Origin: REEB481 sp041170785
Lineage (GTDB): Bacteria > Bacteroidota > Bacteroidia > NS11-12g > UBA955
NCBI GenBank assembly: GCA_041170785.1
Contig: JBEDND010000136.1
Span: forward strand, 1 to 17,543
Length of the DNA: 17,543 bases
Reading direction: 5' to 3'
Shown: positions 14,963 to 17,543 of the stretch, in pieces
Position numbering within the stretch: position 1 is the first letter of the stretch
Layout of the letters: every line of letters starts with the position of its first letter
The notes under the pieces: generated by a model
What the model was told of the DNA's origin: nothing
What the model saw: the letters and a program-made list of their open reading frames with translations, nothing else
Databases searched by the model: none
Made by a program: the position numbers and the translations under genes

Positions 14963-17506
14963 TTAGTTTTTAGAAATGCGGTGGGTGATGTTCACCAAAC
15001 CATCAGTGAAGTTCACCAGGTACAATCCGCGGGCAAATGCGCTGAAATTGATTGACTTCACTTCAGCTGCATTGTAGGTTCCGAAGATTTTACCGGTCAT
15101 GTCGCTCACGGTAACAACACCTTTATCAGCGTTGATTACTTCCATATTCAGCGTGTTTGCAACCGGGTTCGGATAAACTTCAAACTGAACCAGTGGCTTG
15201 CCGTTGTTGTCAAGCTGTGCAGACTTGGTGCGCTGGGTGGCCACTTCGGTTCCGCTGATGCCTTCGCCGGCAACCATCATAGGTGCAGTAGCGTCTTTGT
15301 CAATAGCACCGGTAACGAATACCTCACTAACGTTTACACTGTTTCCTGAACGAAGGAAGCTTGCAACGTCTGATGCTGCTCTTCCGCCATCAATCCATCC
15401 ATCGCTGCTAGCATGGTTGTAAGCAACACGTTGTTTGGTTGAGGTCCAGTTGCTGGGAACGTTTACGTTGTGGATGTGGGCGCGAATTGAGTTGCTGCCC
15501 GCAACACGTGTCACTTTCCAATATTCTGAAGCAACTACGGTGTCAAGTGGGCTGTTCACAGTGTTGTCTCCAGTGTATCCAGTAGGGAAATATTCTATTT
15601 TGAAGGAAGCATCGGCGCCACTTACACTTTCCAAGCGTGCAGGTGCAAATGTGCTTCCTTTACCAATTGGGAAGAAAGTGTACAACCTCCAGTTGGTTCC
15701 TTGGGTTCTGTCAATGGTCAAAGGGCCATCAACATAACTGCTGTCGCTGCCTGTGCCGGTTATCATTTCAAAGGCATTGGTAATGGTGAGGTCGTAAGAA
15801 CCGGTTTTCACGATGCCCTTGGTGAATATAGGTTTTTTGATGTCCCAATGGCTGCCCATGATTACTTTTCCGGAAGGTTTGTTGAACTGAATAACTCCAC
15901 CAAACTGCGCGCGTGCATTGCTGCTCAAGGTGATTGTCTGGTCGCCGGTACCTGCAAAAACAATCCTATTGGGTAAAGAGCCTGAAGTGTTATTTACTGC
16001 AGTGCTTATGTTCATGTCGCCGTACAGCAGAAATTGTGCGTTTCCTATGTATGCTTTGTTGGTGCTTGGGAAAGTCAAGTTTCCACGAACGCCAACAACG
16101 TCAGAACCTGAAGCGAAATTCGCACTAATACCATTGCTTGGGTTTGCAGTATTTGGCATATCAACCACCAAGTCATTGAAATAAACTGTGTCGCTGTTGT
16201 GGGTGAAGCCATTCATGCTGCCGTTGTTGGCCAGACAAACTACGCCATTTTGAGGGTCGAAAGATGTTTCATTGGCGAAATTCCAGCTGCCGTTGAAATA
16301 AAGGGTGTCGTCATCAGGCGCAATAAGTTGACCATTAGCCGCTACAGTCAGACCCTGGTTGCCGCCATTGATGCGTGCGCTGGTGGAGCCATCGAATGCA
16401 AGAATACCTTTGGTGATGAGGGTTCTGTATCCAGGCCAACCAATTTCCTGTTTGTTCAATACAGTAACACGGTCGGTTTTGTTGTTTTTTTCAATAACCA
16501 CATTGTGCGCACCTTTGACCAGCGCATTGATAATAAAAACGCCGTTGCCGGATCCGGTGAAGCCGATATTAGGGGCGCCGTTTACACCAATATAGTTTGT
16601 AGAAATGTTGTTGGCCATGCTGCTGTGAATGACCACAGAATCACGTGAGCCAATCATATCGATTTGGTTGTTGTTGCTCCACTCGTTGAAGCTGGCTTCT
16701 ATCAAAGAAAGACGCTGCAGGGCAATGATCCTTGATCCTTTTCCGGCGCCCAGCGTTTTGATTACGCGCAAGTAGGCGGGAGTGGTGATGTCGCCAGCAC
16801 CATCAGCCTTCTTGTCCACCTCAATGATGTGGAAATTCATTTCAGTGTTGTTGGTGTTGATGGTTCCCTGTGTATTGCCGCTGAAACGTACCAAGCCATT
16901 GTTGTGGCTGAACGTTCCTACTGATTCACGGTAGAAATCTCCACGGATGCTTACAAATGCTTGTGGGTTTCTGCTGTAACCGTCGGGCGCATTAAAGCGA
17001 GCGAAGTTGCGCAGCGAAAGGTTCATGATGTCAATGTTTGCATTGCTGAAGGGATTGAATTGGCTGTTGCCCATAGACAAAGTACCCCGGATGATGGCAT
17101 GATTTGTAATCAATAATGAACCAAAACCCATGGTTAGGTTACGCGCCACAAACGTGTCGTTGGTAACAGCGCCTAAGATTGAACCACCGCTTAAGGTAAT
17201 GTCATTGGCACGAAGTGAACCTGTACCTTTGATGGAAATACGCTTGGTAAATGTTTGGGGGCAGGTCAGGTTGTTAATCTTCACTGCAGAATTGATGTCG
17301 CAATCAAAAGCATTGCCCATAACTACGTTGTCATCGCAATCGGGTACACCTGAAGGAGACCAGTTGTTCGCGGTTTCCCATTTGAAATCCCTGGTACTGT
17401 TGGTCCAGGTTTTGGTGGTGGCGATTCCGTCTCCGCAGCTAGGGGCTGCGTAAGTAAGCTGAGCCCCGAAGAGCAAGCCTACACAAGAGAATAAGAGTTT
17501 TTTCAT
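14963..17506 (-). CDS. Large surface/secreted beta-rich protein with type IX secretion (type A) sorting domain
   Basis: An 847-residue exported protein. The signal peptide 'MKKLLFSCVGLLFGAQLTYA' has likely cleavage before 'APSCGDG'. The first mature part, 'WTNSTRDFKWETANNWSPSG' and 'VPDCDDNVVMG', matches the 'NWS.G..P...D.V' opening common to large Bacteroidota surface proteins. About 90-600 is a long run of short Gly/Asn/Thr-rich strands ('LRANDITLSGGSILGAV', 'VARNLTMGFGSLLITN'), which reads as a right-handed beta-helix or adhesin-like repeat. A second beta domain around 610-760 includes 'ASEYWKVTRVAGSNSIRAH'. The end (about 775-847) is the type IX sorting domain: 'VQFEVYPNPVANTLNMEV', 'TVSDMTGKIFGTYN', 'ARGLYLVNF'. 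An adhesin or matrix protein is plausible, but no catalytic motif is visible. Confidence 0.88.
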   Translation of the reverse strand: MKKLLFSCVGLLFGAQLTYAAPSCGDGIATTKTWTNSTRDFKWETANNWSPSGVPDCDDNVVMGNAFDCDINSAVKINNLTCPQTFTKRISIKGTGSLRANDITLSGGSILGAVTNDTFVARNLTMGFGSLLITNHAIIRGTLSMGNSQFNPFSNANIDIMNLSLRNFARFNAPDGYSRNPQAFVSIRGDFYRESVGTFSHNNGLVRFSGNTQGTINTNNTEMNFHIIEVDKKADGAGDITTPAYLRVIKTLGAGKGSRIIALQRLSLIEASFNEWSNNNQIDMIGSRDSVVIHSSMANNISTNYIGVNGAPNIGFTGSGNGVFIINALVKGAHNVVIEKNNKTDRVTVLNKQEIGWPGYRTLITKGILAFDGSTSARINGGNQGLTVAANGQLIAPDDDTLYFNGSWNFANETSFDPQNGVVCLANNGSMNGFTHNSDTVYFNDLVVDMPNTANPSNGISANFASGSDVVGVRGNLTFPSTNKAYIGNAQFLLYGDMNISTAVNNTSGSLPNRIVFAGTGDQTITLSSNARAQFGGVIQFNKPSGKVIMGSHWDIKKPIFTKGIVKTGSYDLTITNAFEMITGTGSDSSYVDGPLTIDRTQGTNWRLYTFFPIGKGSTFAPARLESVSGADASFKIEYFPTGYTGDNTVNSPLDTVVASEYWKVTRVAGSNSIRAHIHNVNVPSNWTSTKQRVAYNHASSDGWIDGGRAASDVASFLRSGNSVNVSEVFVTGAIDKDATAPMMVAGEGISGTEVATQRTKSAQLDNNGKPLVQFEVYPNPVANTLNMEVINADKGVVTVSDMTGKIFGTYNAAEVKSINFSAFARGLYLVNFTDGLVNITHRISKN

Positions 17507-17532
17507 AAACTGGTTTTGATGGTTGTTGCCGG

Positions 17533-17540
17533 CAAATATA
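17533..17540 (-). promoter_or_regulatory. -7 promoter element of the 847-residue secreted-protein gene
   Basis: The minus strand reads TATATTTG, a full match to TAnnTTTG, 26 bases before the ATG at 17506. This leader of roughly 20 bases is longer than at the other genes here. The -33 position lies beyond the window. Confidence 0.6.
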
Positions 17541-17543
17541 TCC

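Noticed and set aside
1..17543. Signs of a mobile element, phage, defence island or RNA gene
   Set aside because: No transposase, integrase, restriction or toxin-type gene, terminal inverted repeats, tRNA cloverleaf or rRNA was found by reading; genes are tightly packed and look chromosomal.

Overview
The window reads as ordinary chromosomal DNA of a free-living member of the Bacteroidota. Two large proteins carry type IX secretion C-terminal sorting domains ('YPNP' type). GyrB is the short form, without the proteobacterial TOPRIM insertion. Several genes have a Bacteroidota -7 promoter element (TAnnTTTG) just upstream, and Shine-Dalgarno sequences are weak. Base composition is close to balanced, which is high for many Flavobacteriia. 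I see no tRNA, rRNA, CRISPR array or insertion sequence, and no gene-free stretch longer than about 110 bases. Genus cannot be told from the sequence alone.

Layout. (1) Positions 1-3373, plus strand: the end of an ABC-type ATPase, a HlyD-type adaptor and a TolC-type outer-membrane channel, packed with 1-base gaps or overlaps as a three-part export operon. The ATPase domain has substitutions in nearly every catalytic motif. (2) 3474-5423, plus: gyrB, closed by a strong bidirectional terminator. (3) 5493-7851, minus: an operon of SAM-dependent methyltransferase, UbiA-family prenyltransferase (closest by motif to homogentisate prenyltransferases) and a thioredoxin-fold protein. Divergent from it, across about 26 bases, 7878-9248 plus encodes a fusion of two membrane kinases: a phytol/dolichol-kinase-like domain and a DUF92 (VTE6/TMEM19-like) domain. 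(4) 9245-10213, minus: a lipoprotein with four MopE-type metal-binding repeats. (5) 10323-13924, plus: an AsmA-family protein with a long charged helical tail, translationally coupled to an EamA/DMT permease. (6) 13963-17506, minus: two type IX secreted proteins in tandem, separated by a terminator.

The most interesting part is region 3. In plants and cyanobacteria, VTE5 (phytol kinase) and VTE6 (phytyl-phosphate kinase, DUF92) turn free phytol into phytyl diphosphate, and a homogentisate phytyltransferase then attaches it to an aromatic head that is later methylated. Here one bacterial locus has both kinase types in one polypeptide, a prenyltransferase with the same motif set and a methyltransferase. 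I infer an isoprenoid-alcohol salvage route feeding a prenylated, methylated aromatic compound (tocopherol-like or quinone-like). The substrates and product are not shown by the sequence.

A second pattern concerns expression. In the prenyl cluster, the MopE lipoprotein, the AsmA gene and the smaller secreted protein, the -7 element lies only 4 to 12 bases before the start codon. This suggests transcripts with almost no leader.
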